Positions 14,447 to 22,818 of a stretch of 64,000 bases of DNA are shown here, piece by piece (positions within the stretch are counted from its first letter, which is position 1; every line of letters starts with the position of its first letter). Source of the DNA: DASRDZ01 sp035652335 (GTDB taxonomy: Bacteria > Chloroflexota > Dormibacteria > Aeolococcales > Aeolococcaceae). The stretch covers positions 5,231 to 69,230 of the forward strand of contig DASRDZ010000025.1 of NCBI GenBank assembly GCA_035652335.1. The letters are read 5' to 3'. The position numbers and the translations under genes were made by a program. The notes under the pieces were generated by a model, which searched no databases, had not been told where the DNA came from, and was given only the letters and a program-made list of their open reading frames with translations.

Positions 14447-17203
14447 ATGACCATTCCCGGGACGGGCTTCCAGGTCACCGTCGAGGCGCTCGTCATCGGG
14501 GTGATCGTCGGCCTCACCTACGGCCTCTTCGCCTGCGCGCTCACCCTGGTCTACCGCATGTCCAGGGTGCTGAACTTCGCCGGCGGCAGCGCGGGAGCGT
14601 TGGCGGTGGCGGCGATGGGATGGGTGTTCTTCGCGCTGCACGGCGCGTGGGCCCTCGCGCTGCTCGCCGGCCTTGCGGCCGCGGCGCTGGCGGGGATGGC
14701 CGTCGGCTTCCTGGTGGTTGGACCGCTGGCGCGGTCCTCGCGGCTGACCGCGATGCTGGCCACCATCGGCGCGGCGCAGCTTCTGGCCGTGGTTGTCCTT
14801 TTCGTGCCGCGGCACGGCCGCGTCCCGCTGCCGTTCACCGCGCAGGTCGCGGTGGGCACGCTGACCCTGCGCGAAGGCGACCTCGCCATCCTCGCCGTCG
14901 CGCCGGTCGCGGTCGCGCTCCTCGCCTGGTTCCTGCGGCGCCACCGGCTGGGCGTCGCCTCGCGTGCGGCGTCGGAGAACATGGAGGCGGCGCAGCATGC
15001 GGGCATCCCCACCCGGCGCGTGGCCCTGACGATCTGGGCGATCGCCGGGCTGCTGGCCGGACTGGCGAGCGTGCTGGCGGCCGCGACCTCGGTGGCGCCG
15101 TCGGCGGGGAGCGCCAGCCCGCTGGCGGGCGGCGTGCTGTACTACGCGTTCGCCGCGGCGCTGATCGGCGGGTTCAACAGCCTGCCGCTGACCTTCGCGA
15201 GCGGCGTCGGCATCGGCGCGGTCGAAGCGGTGATCACCTGGAACTACCCCGCGGCGGACACGGCGGACGTCGTCATCCTCGCGGTGCTGCTGATGGTGCT
15301 GGTGTTCCGCAGGCGCACGGGCGGGGAGGGACGCGCCGCGGTGGGCGGCTCGTCGTCGCTGACGGGACCCATCCAGCCGCTTGCGCCGCGCATCGCCGCG
15401 CTGCCCGGAGTGCGGCTGGCGCGCTGGGGATTGCTCGCCGCTGTCGTGGTCGCGATGAGTCTGGTGCCGCTGGCGATGCCGGTCGACAAGGTGGTCTTCC
15501 TGGCCAGCATCGCCGTGTTCGCCATCATGGGGCTGTCGCTGGTGGTGGTCACCGGGTTCAGCGGGCAGCTCTCGCTGGGGCAGGTCGCCCTCGTTGCCAT
15601 CGGGGCGATCGCTGGCGGGCGCTTCGCCAGCATGGGCGCTCCGGCACCTCTCGCCTTCCTCGGCGCGGTGCTCGCCGGCGGCGCGGTTGCGCTCGTGGTG
15701 GCGCTGCCGACGTTGCGGATGCGCGGCGCGTCGCTGGCGGTGCCGACGCTGGGCGTCGCCGTGGTCGCGTCGGGGTGGCTGTTCCAGCAGGCGTGGCTGA
15801 CGCGCACCGGGTCGGGAGGGTCGGCGCTCACCATCGCGCGGCCGTCGGTGCTGGGCATCGACTTCAACGACGAGCGCACGTACTACTGGCTCTGCGTTGC
15901 GGCGCTGGTGCTCGGCGGGATGGTGGTGCACCGCTTCCATCGCAGCCGGACCGGACGGTCGGTCGAGGCGGTGCGCGACAACGAGGCGTGGGCTGCGGCG
16001 CTGGCGATCTCGCCGACCCGCGCCAAGCTGACGGCCGTCGTCGTCGCGGGGATGATCGCCGCGGCGGCGGGGTATCTGTACGGGGGTTTCCTCGTCAACT
16101 TCAGCCAGGGAGTCTTCTCGCCGGACGCCTCCCTCGCGCTGGTGGCCATGGTCGTGTTCGGCGGCGTCAGCACCGTGACCGGAGCGATCATGGGGGCGGT
16201 CTGGATCCAGTCCACGCAGTTCTTCCTGGCGCCGCTTTTGCCGGGCCTGATCGGCACCAACTCGACGCTGCTCTTCGCCGGGTTCGGGCTGCTGGTGGCG
16301 GTGCTGCTCTTCCCGCAGGGACTGGCCGGCGCTCTCTTCCGGCTGCGCGACGCCATCGTCGGCCGCTTCGTCCCCGCGCCGGGGGATGCCGGTGCCGTCG
16401 ACGCCATCCCGCTGCTCGGAGTCGCAGCGCGACGCGACGGGACCGCGGTCGCACCGCCGCTCGCCGGTGCAGGTGCGCCGGCGCACCTCGAGGCCAACGA
16501 CATCACGGTTCGCTTCGCGGGGCTGGTGGCGCTCGACGGCGTCGCGATCCGCGTGGCGCGCGGAGAAGTTCTCGCCATCATCGGCCCGAACGGGGCGGGC
16601 AAGACCACTCTTCTCGACGTGCTGTCAGGAGAGCTGCGGCAGCACCAGGGCAGCGTGCTGCTGGGCGGTGAGGAGATCAAGCGCCTCGCGCCCGCCGCGC
16701 GCGCCCGTCGGGGCATCGGGCGCAGCTTCCAGCAGGGACTGCTCTTCGACAGCCTCAGCATCCGCGACACCGTCGGTCTTGCGCTGGGGCGCGCGTCGCC
16801 TCCCGACGCGTCGCAGGACGCCGGCCGGCGAACCGGCGATCTCCTCGACACCTTCGCCCTCTCCGGCATCGCCGACCGGCGCACCGGCGACCTGCCCACG
16901 GGCACGCGGCGGCTGGTCCAGCTCGCCTGCCTGGTGAGCCTGGGCGCGGGCATCCTGCTGCTCGACGAGCCGTCCGCCGGCATCGCCAAGCGCGACGTCG
17001 CCTGGCTCGGCGAGGCCCTCCTCGACGTCCGCACCAGGTTCGGCACCACGCTGGTGATCGTCGACCACGACGTCCCGCTGGTCCGCGACATCGCCGACCG
17101 CGCCTACGGGCTCGTCGCCGGGCGCGTCGTCGCCGAGGGCAGCGTCGAGGACATCCTCGCCGACACGACGTTCCGTACCGCGTATCTCGGCACCGCGGCG
17201 TAG
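14447..17203 (+). CDS. Branched-chain-amino-acid-type ABC transporter, LivH-LivM-LivG fused in one chain
   Basis: 918 aa with three complete transporter parts in order. Residues 1 to about 290 are a LivH-like permease (ALTLVYRMSRVLNFAGGSAG), about 315-640 a LivM-like permease (VTGFSGQLSLGQVALVAIGA, EAVRDNEAWAAALAI), and about 678-918 a LivG-like ATPase. The ATPase has Walker A IIGPNGAGKTT (about 711), Walker B ILLLDEPSAGI and the H-loop His in IVDHD. The ABC signature is unusual: LPTGTRRLVQLA stands where LSYGQQR is expected. No LivF ATPase and no periplasmic binding protein is adjacent. The substrate is probably an amino acid, amide or urea, but cannot be read from the sequence. Confidence 0.9.
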   Translation: MTIPGTGFQVTVEALVIGVIVGLTYGLFACALTLVYRMSRVLNFAGGSAGALAVAAMGWVFFALHGAWALALLAGLAAAALAGMAVGFLVVGPLARSSRLTAMLATIGAAQLLAVVVLFVPRHGRVPLPFTAQVAVGTLTLREGDLAILAVAPVAVALLAWFLRRHRLGVASRAASENMEAAQHAGIPTRRVALTIWAIAGLLAGLASVLAAATSVAPSAGSASPLAGGVLYYAFAAALIGGFNSLPLTFASGVGIGAVEAVITWNYPAADTADVVILAVLLMVLVFRRRTGGEGRAAVGGSSSLTGPIQPLAPRIAALPGVRLARWGLLAAVVVAMSLVPLAMPVDKVVFLASIAVFAIMGLSLVVVTGFSGQLSLGQVALVAIGAIAGGRFASMGAPAPLAFLGAVLAGGAVALVVALPTLRMRGASLAVPTLGVAVVASGWLFQQAWLTRTGSGGSALTIARPSVLGIDFNDERTYYWLCVAALVLGGMVVHRFHRSRTGRSVEAVRDNEAWAAALAISPTRAKLTAVVVAGMIAAAAGYLYGGFLVNFSQGVFSPDASLALVAMVVFGGVSTVTGAIMGAVWIQSTQFFLAPLLPGLIGTNSTLLFAGFGLLVAVLLFPQGLAGALFRLRDAIVGRFVPAPGDAGAVDAIPLLGVAARRDGTAVAPPLAGAGAPAHLEANDITVRFAGLVALDGVAIRVARGEVLAIIGPNGAGKTTLLDVLSGELRQHQGSVLLGGEEIKRLAPAARARRGIGRSFQQGLLFDSLSIRDTVGLALGRASPPDASQDAGRRTGDLLDTFALSGIADRRTGDLPTGTRRLVQLACLVSLGAGILLLDEPSAGIAKRDVAWLGEALLDVRTRFGTTLVIVDHDVPLVRDIADRAYGLVAGRVVAEGSVEDILADTTFRTAYLGTAA

Positions 17204-17218
17204 TCCGGCGGCCGCTGC

Positions 17219-17224
17219 TATCGT
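17219..17224 (+). promoter_or_regulatory. -10 hexamer TATCGT for the NTF2-like gene
   Basis: TATCGT ends 7 nt before ATG 17232 and only 1 nt before the alternative GTG 17226, favouring the ATG. Confidence 0.4.
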
Positions 17225-17231
17225 CGTGCCG

Positions 17232-17621
17232 ATGTCCCACTCCCAGGCCGACGTCGAGGCCATCGCCGCCAAGGTGAGGACCGCACTGGAGAGCGCCGAC
17301 CTCGACACCTTCGCGGACCTCCTCGACCCCGATGTGCGCTGGGGGGCAGGAGGTGATCCGTCGCCTCCGTGCAGGAACCGGCGGCAGGTGCTCGACTGGT
17401 ACCGCAGGGGGCGTGCCGCGGGACGGCGGGGCCATGTCAGCGACGTCCGCGTCCACAACGACAAGATCCTCGTGTCGATGAAGGTCACCTCCGGCGACGC
17501 CGGTGACGGCGCACCGGAGGCGGAGGATCGCTGGCAGGTCCTCACCGTCGTCGACGGCCGCGTCGTGGAGATCCGCGGCTACGACGACGAATCCGAAGCC
17601 GTCGCCGCGGCCGGCGATTAA
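17232..17621 (+). CDS. NTF2/SnoaL-like small protein
   Basis: 129 aa. The N-terminal helix pair ending in TFADLLDPDVRWGAGG, the middle RRQVLDWYRRGRAAG and the closing strands DRWQVLTVVDGRVVEIRGYDDESEA follow the alpha+beta cone of the NTF2-like superfamily. Members include small isomerases, hydrolases and non-enzymatic pocket proteins. No catalytic residue set can be named. It is the last gene before base composition drops. Confidence 0.8.
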   Translation: MSHSQADVEAIAAKVRTALESADLDTFADLLDPDVRWGAGGDPSPPCRNRRQVLDWYRRGRAAGRRGHVSDVRVHNDKILVSMKVTSGDAGDGAPEAEDRWQVLTVVDGRVVEIRGYDDESEAVAAAGD

Positions 17622-17800
17622 CCGAACTCAACGTCGACACCTGGTGCACCCTGGCGAGGCTTACTCAAACCCTCGACGCCTTGACACCAGGTTGGACAAG
17701 CTCGTTCAAGCCGCCGCGCACGGCGGCGTTGCTTGACGGCATGACAGCTCGTGCGTCGCTCGTCGGCGCCCTGCGTCCTACGAATCCGTGTAGCCCAAAT
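17622..17800. other. Gene-free junction at the left edge of the lower-GC segment
   Basis: ACCTGGT near 17640 and ACCAGGT near 17688 form a short separated inverted repeat. No coding pattern, tRNA-derived repeat or integrase-type site is visible. Confidence 0.3.
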
Positions 17801-19084
17801 TCAAGGGCCGAGTAGGGCGGCTGGAACGACCGCGACGCCGTCCTTTCGGCGGTACGCGTCGGCGCCTGTGGTGATGATCACCAGATCCAGCAGGTCGTCT
17901 CCGATACGGTCTGCGAGCCAGTGGAGATGACGCACGTCGCCGTCATTGACGGAAGCGGCAAGCTTCACCTCCATGGCCACCACTCGGCCGTCGGCCCGTT
18001 CGGCGATGAGGTCGACCTCGTGCTCGCCCGACTTCGTGCGGAAGTGCCCGACACGCGCCTCCGCAGCCTGGGCATAGACGCGCACGGACAGTGTCACCAG
18101 AGACTCGAAGAGCGCACCGAGCAGATTGCCGTCGCGAGGCATCGCGGGCCCGCTCGCCTCGCCGGCGAGGAGGCTCTCGGCGGTGGACCCGAGGAGGCGG
18201 GCCGCCAGAGCCGGGTCGGCCAGCTGATGTTTGGGCGCCTGGGTGACGCGGTGGAGCGCGCTCCGTGTCGGTGCCCAGCCCGGGACCGGGTCGACGAGCC
18301 ACAGCCGCTCCAGGACGTCACCGTAGTGCTGAGTCGTGACTCGCGACGGTTTGGTTGCAAAGCCAGCGGCCGCGGCATCGCGGATCTTCTCCCACGTCGC
18401 GGTCGTGGACGTGGCGGCGGCGTAGGCGGTCATCCAGCGGCGCAGCGCCGCGGGATTGCGCACAGACCGACCGACCTCCTCGAAGTCACGGTCGACGACC
18501 CGGTCAAGATAACTGTCGAGCTGAGACCGCGCGGCCCGATTCGCGAGGTGACGAATCCCGGGAAACCCCGACCGCAGGATCTCGGCCGTGTAGTCCTCCA
18601 GGGCGACCGGGGTGGCTCCGTCGACTCCCGGGTGGGTACCCGACAGCAGTGCCGCCAGGCTCACGGTCGGCGGTCGCTCCAGGCGTTCGACCAGCGACAA
18701 CGGTCGCATCCGCAGGGTGACGATCCGTCCCGCGCCCGAATGCGTCGCGAGGCCCCGTGGGGACGCTGATCCGGTGAGGAGGAACTGCCCCGGAGCTGCC
18801 CCTGCGTCCACGGCGCGCCGGACAACGTCCCAGGTTGCCGGAACGTGTTGCCACTCGTCGATGAGAACCGGCGGCCTCGCACTTGCAAGACGGCGCGGAT
18901 CGGCCGCCACGATCGAACTCGGGCCCTCCTCGTCCAGGCGGAAGATGGAAGCAGCTCGTTCCGAGCCCGTCGACGTCTTGCCCACGCCCTTCGCCCCTTC
19001 GAGACTGATGGCTGGAAGCCCGACCATCAGCCGGTCGAGCTCGTCGTCGACGATCCTGCGGTGGTAGCTGGACCTCCTGGCCAT
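17801..19084 (-). CDS. AAA+ ATPase of the DUF4143 family with C-terminal nuclease-like domain
   Basis: 427 aa. The N-terminal AAA_14 module has Walker A LEGAKGVGKTS (about residue 31), Walker B PPVLIDEWQ and sensor LLTGSASP. The C-terminal DUF4143 part ends in a PD-(D/E)XK-like core: HEVDLIAERADGRVVAMEVK, with the acidic residue before the strand and the E-x-K. Compared with the right-hand copy, Walker B has DEWQ rather than DEVQ and the protein is otherwise only distantly similar. The start is ATG 19084, 6 nt after TACAAT. The family is widely scattered by horizontal transfer and has no settled function. Confidence 0.88.
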   Translation of the reverse strand: MARRSSYHRRIVDDELDRLMVGLPAISLEGAKGVGKTSTGSERAASIFRLDEEGPSSIVAADPRRLASARPPVLIDEWQHVPATWDVVRRAVDAGAAPGQFLLTGSASPRGLATHSGAGRIVTLRMRPLSLVERLERPPTVSLAALLSGTHPGVDGATPVALEDYTAEILRSGFPGIRHLANRAARSQLDSYLDRVVDRDFEEVGRSVRNPAALRRWMTAYAAATSTTATWEKIRDAAAAGFATKPSRVTTQHYGDVLERLWLVDPVPGWAPTRSALHRVTQAPKHQLADPALAARLLGSTAESLLAGEASGPAMPRDGNLLGALFESLVTLSVRVYAQAAEARVGHFRTKSGEHEVDLIAERADGRVVAMEVKLAASVNDGDVRHLHWLADRIGDDLLDLVIITTGADAYRRKDGVAVVPAALLGP

Positions 19085-19090
19085 CGGCAC

Positions 19091-19096
19091 ATTGTA
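19091..19096 (-). promoter_or_regulatory. -10 hexamer TACAAT for the left DUF4143 ATPase
   Basis: The minus-strand TACAAT ends 6 nt before ATG 19084; leaderless initiation is expected. Confidence 0.55.
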
Positions 19097-19244
19097 CCCG
19101 CGCCACTGTACATCTGGGCGACGATCTATTGGACAAGTAGGCAGGTGACTGGAGTACACATAGGCCGCTCCCGGGTTCCGTCGATCCCTCCCCATGGGAT
19201 GGCGTCTAGATCACCACGGAGTAGCGTCCAAACCACCACGCAAC

Positions 19245-19263
19245 TGGCGGCTGATCCGCCATA
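19245..19263. promoter_or_regulatory. Interrupted palindrome TGGCGG-N5-CCGCCA ahead of the ATPase remnant
   Basis: TGGCGG (19245-19250) and CCGCCA (19256-19261) flank CTGAT. The 16 bases at 19248-19263 match 19565-19580 in front of the intact ATPase with one mismatch, so both copies of the gene carry the same upstream element. Confidence 0.5.
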
Positions 19264-19465
19264 GAGCCCCTGCCGGCATACCCGGCTACCGTCCTAGGCA
19301 CGCTCTGGCGCTGGTTCACGAAGCCCTCTCTGACACCAGGGTCGTGCTTGTCGCAGGTGCGCGACAGGCTGGGAAGAGCACCCTCGCCCAGGTTCTCTTG
19401 GCGAGCCGGCAGGACCAGGTCTTGAGGTCAAGAGCCACGTCTGCAAGTACTACAGGGACGTGTAG
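19263..19465 (+). pseudogene. Decayed N-terminal fragment of a DUF4143-type ATPase
   Basis: One frame reads YRPRHALALVHEALSDTRVV, then the P-loop VLVAGARQAGKSTLAQVLLA (to about 19421). It aligns closely with the intact copy to the right (FRPRHLLAEVREALADTRVV, VLIAGARQVGKSTLARM). After SRQDQV the similarity stops. A neighbouring frame then reads L-E-V-K and ends at TAG 19463-19465, which recalls the E-V-K of the nuclease core but is too short to prove an internal deletion. The promoter hexamer of the intact copy (CATACT) is CATAGA here. This is a dead duplicate. Confidence 0.7.
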
Positions 19466-19518
19466 CCCTCCATCCAAGCAGGGGCCGGGTTGAAGCGGCA
19501 AATCATCCACGGCGCTAT

Positions 19519-19580
19519 CGGCAGATCCGCCGAACAACCTCCGGCAGATCCACCGCCATCCACCCGGCAGATCCGCCATA
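19519..19580 (+). repeat. Three 23-bp iterated elements (CGGCAGATCCRCC) in front of the right DUF4143 ATPase
   Basis: CGGCAGATCCGCC begins at 19519, CGGCAGATCCACC at 19542 and CGGCAGATCCGCC at 19565: an exact 23-nt period, about two helical turns. The last copy runs directly into the CATACT hexamer. The spacing places all copies on one DNA face, as expected of a regulator binding cooperatively. Confidence 0.7.
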
Positions 19581-19582
19581 CT
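19577..19582 (+). promoter_or_regulatory. -10 hexamer CATACT for the right DUF4143 ATPase
   Basis: CATACT ends 6 nt before GTG 19589 and overlaps the end of the third 23-bp element, so a bound protein would block the promoter. Confidence 0.5.
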
Positions 19583-19588
19583 TGTGCT

Positions 19589-20857
19589 GTGGATGTCCCT
19601 GCCCCGCCCCTTGGGACCACGAATTTCCGCCCTCGTCACCTACTGGCAGAGGTACGGGAGGCCCTCGCCGACACCCGCGTTGTTCTCATAGCCGGGGCGC
19701 GGCAGGTCGGCAAGAGCACCCTCGCCCGGATGGCCATCGAGGGTCGGTCGGGCGTAACAGCTATCACCCTTGACGAGGAGGCCACACGTTCGGCCGCCCT
19801 GGCGGACCCGGCTGGGTTCGTGGAGACGCACGGCCTGCTCCTGATTGACGAGGTCCAACGCGTACCGGAACTCTTCCTGGCCATCAAGGCTGCGGTCGAT
19901 CGGGCCAATCGACCTGGTCACTTTCTCCTCACGGGCTCGGCGAACATCCTCCTCCTTCCCCAGGTGGCTGATGCTCTGCCAGGGCGCATGCAGATCGTCG
20001 AGCTCTGGCCGTTCTCGCAAGGTGAGCTCTCTGGCCGGATCGAGCGATTCCTGGACCGCTGCTTCGACGGCTGGCAGGGCGCCCGAATCGAAACGACACT
20101 CGGGCGGCGCGATTACCTGGAACTCGCCGCAACGGGCGGCTTTCCTGAGGCGGTCGCGCGTACCGACCGACGCCGACGGTCCGTCTGGTTTGAGAGCTAC
20201 GTCCAGACGCTGCTTCAGCGAGATCTGCTCAACCTCTCCGCGGTGGAGCGAATCGCCGACGTCTCCCGGCTCTTGCGTCTCCTTGCGGCGCGCAGCAGCA
20301 CTGTGCTCAACATCGACGGACTCGCCCGCGATGCGGAAATGCCAACGACAACGGTGCGGCGTTACCTGACGCTGCTTCAAGCCGCGTACATGATCTTGCT
20401 CGTACCAGCCTGGTCCAACAACCGTACTACTCGGGCCATTCACGCGCCCAAGGTCGTTATGGGCGACAGCGGCCTCTGCGCTCATCTGGTCGGCGCGGAT
20501 GCGGATGGCTTGGCCAGTCCCCTGGGCGATGCTGGGCCCCTCCTGGAAACGTTTGTCGTGACGGAGCTTCGCAAGCAGCTCGGTTGGTGCATGGATCGCC
20601 CGCGCATGTTTCACTACCGGACCAGGGACGGCGTCGAGGTGGACGTCGTCTTGGAAGCCCCTGACGGTCGTGTGGTCGGCATCGAGGTGAAGGCCGCTGC
20701 GACTGTCCGCAGCGCTGACTTTGCCGGCTTGCGTCACTTGGCGGGGCGCACAGGCGACCGTTTCCAGTGCGGACTCGTCCTCTACACAGGGCGACAGAGC
20801 CTGCCATTCGGCTCCAAACTTTGGTGCACTCCGGTCAGCGCCTTGTGGGAAGCCTAA
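19589..20857 (+). CDS. AAA+ ATPase of the DUF4143 family with C-terminal nuclease-like domain
   Basis: 422 aa from GTG 19589. The AAA_14 module has Walker A VLIAGARQVGKSTLARM (about residues 32-48), Walker B GLLLIDEVQRVP and sensor FLLTGSANI. The middle contains a winged-helix-like segment (LNIDGLARDAEMPTTTVRRYLTLL). The DUF4143 end has GVEVDVVLEAPDGRVVGIEVK, a PD-(D/E)XK-like core. An earlier in-frame ATG (19490) would translate through the iterated elements and is unlikely. The gene is read away from the left ATPase, with a dead copy between. Confidence 0.9.
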   Translation: MDVPAPPLGTTNFRPRHLLAEVREALADTRVVLIAGARQVGKSTLARMAIEGRSGVTAITLDEEATRSAALADPAGFVETHGLLLIDEVQRVPELFLAIKAAVDRANRPGHFLLTGSANILLLPQVADALPGRMQIVELWPFSQGELSGRIERFLDRCFDGWQGARIETTLGRRDYLELAATGGFPEAVARTDRRRRSVWFESYVQTLLQRDLLNLSAVERIADVSRLLRLLAARSSTVLNIDGLARDAEMPTTTVRRYLTLLQAAYMILLVPAWSNNRTTRAIHAPKVVMGDSGLCAHLVGADADGLASPLGDAGPLLETFVVTELRKQLGWCMDRPRMFHYRTRDGVEVDVVLEAPDGRVVGIEVKAAATVRSADFAGLRHLAGRTGDRFQCGLVLYTGRQSLPFGSKLWCTPVSALWEA

Positions 20858-20934
20858 AGCGTCGGAGAAGTCGCTGGTACCCGCACGTTTGTCTAGTTTG
20901 AACGGAGGAAAGCGCCCGGCGACGGACGGGCCAC

Positions 20935-20940
20935 TACACT
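20935..20940 (+). promoter_or_regulatory. -10 hexamer TACACT for the 623-aa orphan
   Basis: TACACT ends 6 nt before GTG 20947, with no ribosome site between them. Confidence 0.5.
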
Positions 20941-20946
20941 TGAGCA

Positions 20947-22818
20947 GTGGAAGTTGCGAGCGTTGTCCGTCAGTTAGTCCAACTCTGGAGGGAGGGGGAG
21001 GAGGACGGCGGCGGCGTATGGATACCCACGCTCCTTGTCTCAACCCTCACCCTTGACCCCATGTCGGCGCTCGCCTACGCCTTGAGCGAGGAGACCGTCT
21101 GGCTCGGACAGCGCCGCAGCGAGCTGAGGAAGGCTGTGCGCGAAGGAGGTCCCGCGAGCCGCATGGGCTTCGTCCTCCACGAATTCCTCAAGGAGGCTGA
21201 AGCCGTGGCCTTGGAAGAAGGTGCGGTAATCCTCCGTGAAACTCACTTGGCTGAAGCGTTCCACCGGCATCACCACCAACAGCTCCTCGAAATAGGTGTT
21301 CAGAGCGGCGCACTCACAGAAACAGTCCGACAGCGGGAGATGCCGCCCACGCCCTCCGCAACGCCCAAGCGCCCTACTCGTGTTGGTGCGGCTCGGCAGG
21401 TCATCTTCGACGACTTCGAACAGGAGGAGTTGGAACAGGTAATCAACAGCAACGAACGCAGCGCCCGCGTGGAACGCAAACGTACGATAGCGCTGCTCAA
21501 CGACGATCCGGGGTTGGCCGATCTGGAAAAATTCGCAGTTGGGCTGGTCAACACTAATCCGCAGCGCCTGTCCTTCCTAATCTTCGGGCAGAACGACGAC
21601 CTGAGTCTGTGGGGAGATCGTGGCTTTGACGGTCGTCCATTAACCGATGCGCAAATCGCGAAGTATGAGGATCGGCTTACCACCCGTTTGACCAAGTGCA
21701 TGCCGGCCGTGCTGATGCAATGGCGCACCGTCGAGCGAGAGGGCAGGATCCTGCGTGTTGCTTGCCTCATTGGGCGTGAATTGGGCACGCCGGTCTATAC
21801 CTCCCTGGGCTCGTATCCCTTTCGATCAGGCGAGCACACCTATTTCGCCAGCCCCGAACGCATCGTCGCGTGGGTACGCGAGCGAGATGCCAGCGCATAC
21901 GCCGAATCCCCAGGACAAGATGAACCATCCACCGCTACCGATCAGTCGCGTACAGATGACGACACTCGGGTTCGCCAAGCCATACAGACACTTGACACTG
22001 CCATTGATGGGTTCTTTGCGGCACCCCCCACGATCCCTCAATCGATAAATGGTCGCGCCGTCGATGACTGGCGACCGGTCTACGAACCCATCGTTGAGCC
22101 CTTTTGCGAAGCGATCGAGACGCTTACACAAGTCGGGGGAACCATTTCCGATTCTGCCCTTTCTCGTCTCGTCCGCCGACTTCGCTCTGTGTTCGACGTA
22201 CGCAGTGGGCCGTCGCGCAGCGGGCTATCGTGGATCACAGAGGCGCCCCGCCTAATCACTCGATTGATTGCAGATCGATTGCTCGTGCGAGCCTACTGCA
22301 CTTCCGACTGGGAGCGAATGGAAATTGTCGGCATGCCCATGTTCGACAGCTATGTTGGACGCGTGCCCTGGATTGTCTCACCCGAGTACCGGCACCTGGA
22401 GACATTGGGGGGGCATGGCGAGACGACCATTGCCCTCTCGCTACATCTCATGCAGCCGTACTGGACCGATCACTTGAAAGGCCTGGGCGTTCCTCATGCT
22501 CAGATGCTACGTGCGCTCGCCTCAATCACCGTTGGAGAAGCGCTGGCACTGATCGCCCGTGACGACAAGCCGTATCGACCGCCGTACGCATGGGGTCTAG
22601 GTCGGCCAGAGTTTTGGCAAGAGCTGTGTGAATGGGACGAGGAGCCGGGGATCATCACCACATTCGCGCGATGGAGCGGCGAACCGGATAACAGCTTTCG
22701 AGGAGCCCTTCGCGAAAGACTGACTGCTCTTATCAATGCAGAGCAGTCGGCAGGACGCCTTCTCTTAGTGACCGCCGAGTCTTGGAAACTGATAGACAGG
22801 ATTGCGCAACCACGCTGA
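20947..22818 (+). CDS. 623-aa protein with a divergent AlbA_2/Schlafen-like core; function unknown
   Basis: Residues 1-120 are helical; EAEAVALEEGAVILRETHLAEAF faintly recalls a Clp-N repeat. Residues about 168-300 follow the AlbA_2 (Schlafen-type) plan: an E-R-K strand (ARVERKRTIAL), a helix ending LVNTNPQRLSFLIFGQNDD where the family has AN-T-GG-LLIGV-D, then DGRPL and VACLIGRELGTPVY. The usual Gly-Gly after N-T is replaced by PQ, so the match is weak. The last 290 residues show no known domain and several conserved-looking Trp-rich blocks. Codon use is clearly less GC-rich than the neighbours: 33 G/C in the 60 bases from 21481 against 46 in the 60 from 23401. It was probably acquired by transfer. 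Confidence 0.75.
   Translation: MEVASVVRQLVQLWREGEEDGGGVWIPTLLVSTLTLDPMSALAYALSEETVWLGQRRSELRKAVREGGPASRMGFVLHEFLKEAEAVALEEGAVILRETHLAEAFHRHHHQQLLEIGVQSGALTETVRQREMPPTPSATPKRPTRVGAARQVIFDDFEQEELEQVINSNERSARVERKRTIALLNDDPGLADLEKFAVGLVNTNPQRLSFLIFGQNDDLSLWGDRGFDGRPLTDAQIAKYEDRLTTRLTKCMPAVLMQWRTVEREGRILRVACLIGRELGTPVYTSLGSYPFRSGEHTYFASPERIVAWVRERDASAYAESPGQDEPSTATDQSRTDDDTRVRQAIQTLDTAIDGFFAAPPTIPQSINGRAVDDWRPVYEPIVEPFCEAIETLTQVGGTISDSALSRLVRRLRSVFDVRSGPSRSGLSWITEAPRLITRLIADRLLVRAYCTSDWERMEIVGMPMFDSYVGRVPWIVSPEYRHLETLGGHGETTIALSLHLMQPYWTDHLKGLGVPHAQMLRALASITVGEALALIARDDKPYRPPYAWGLGRPEFWQELCEWDEEPGIITTFARWSGEPDNSFRGALRERLTALINAEQSAGRLLLVTAESWKLIDRIAQPR

Noticed and set aside
12226..16486. Very long minus-strand frames (763 and 718 codons) opposite the DUF642-like and Liv-fusion genes
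   Set aside because: Composition is Arg/Asp/His/Gly-rich with no hydrophobic core or motif. They mirror third-position GC of the real plus-strand genes.
19519..19580. The 23-bp iterations considered as a CRISPR array
   Set aside because: Only three copies of a 13-bp core with 10-nt gaps; far too short for repeats and spacers, and no cas genes are present.
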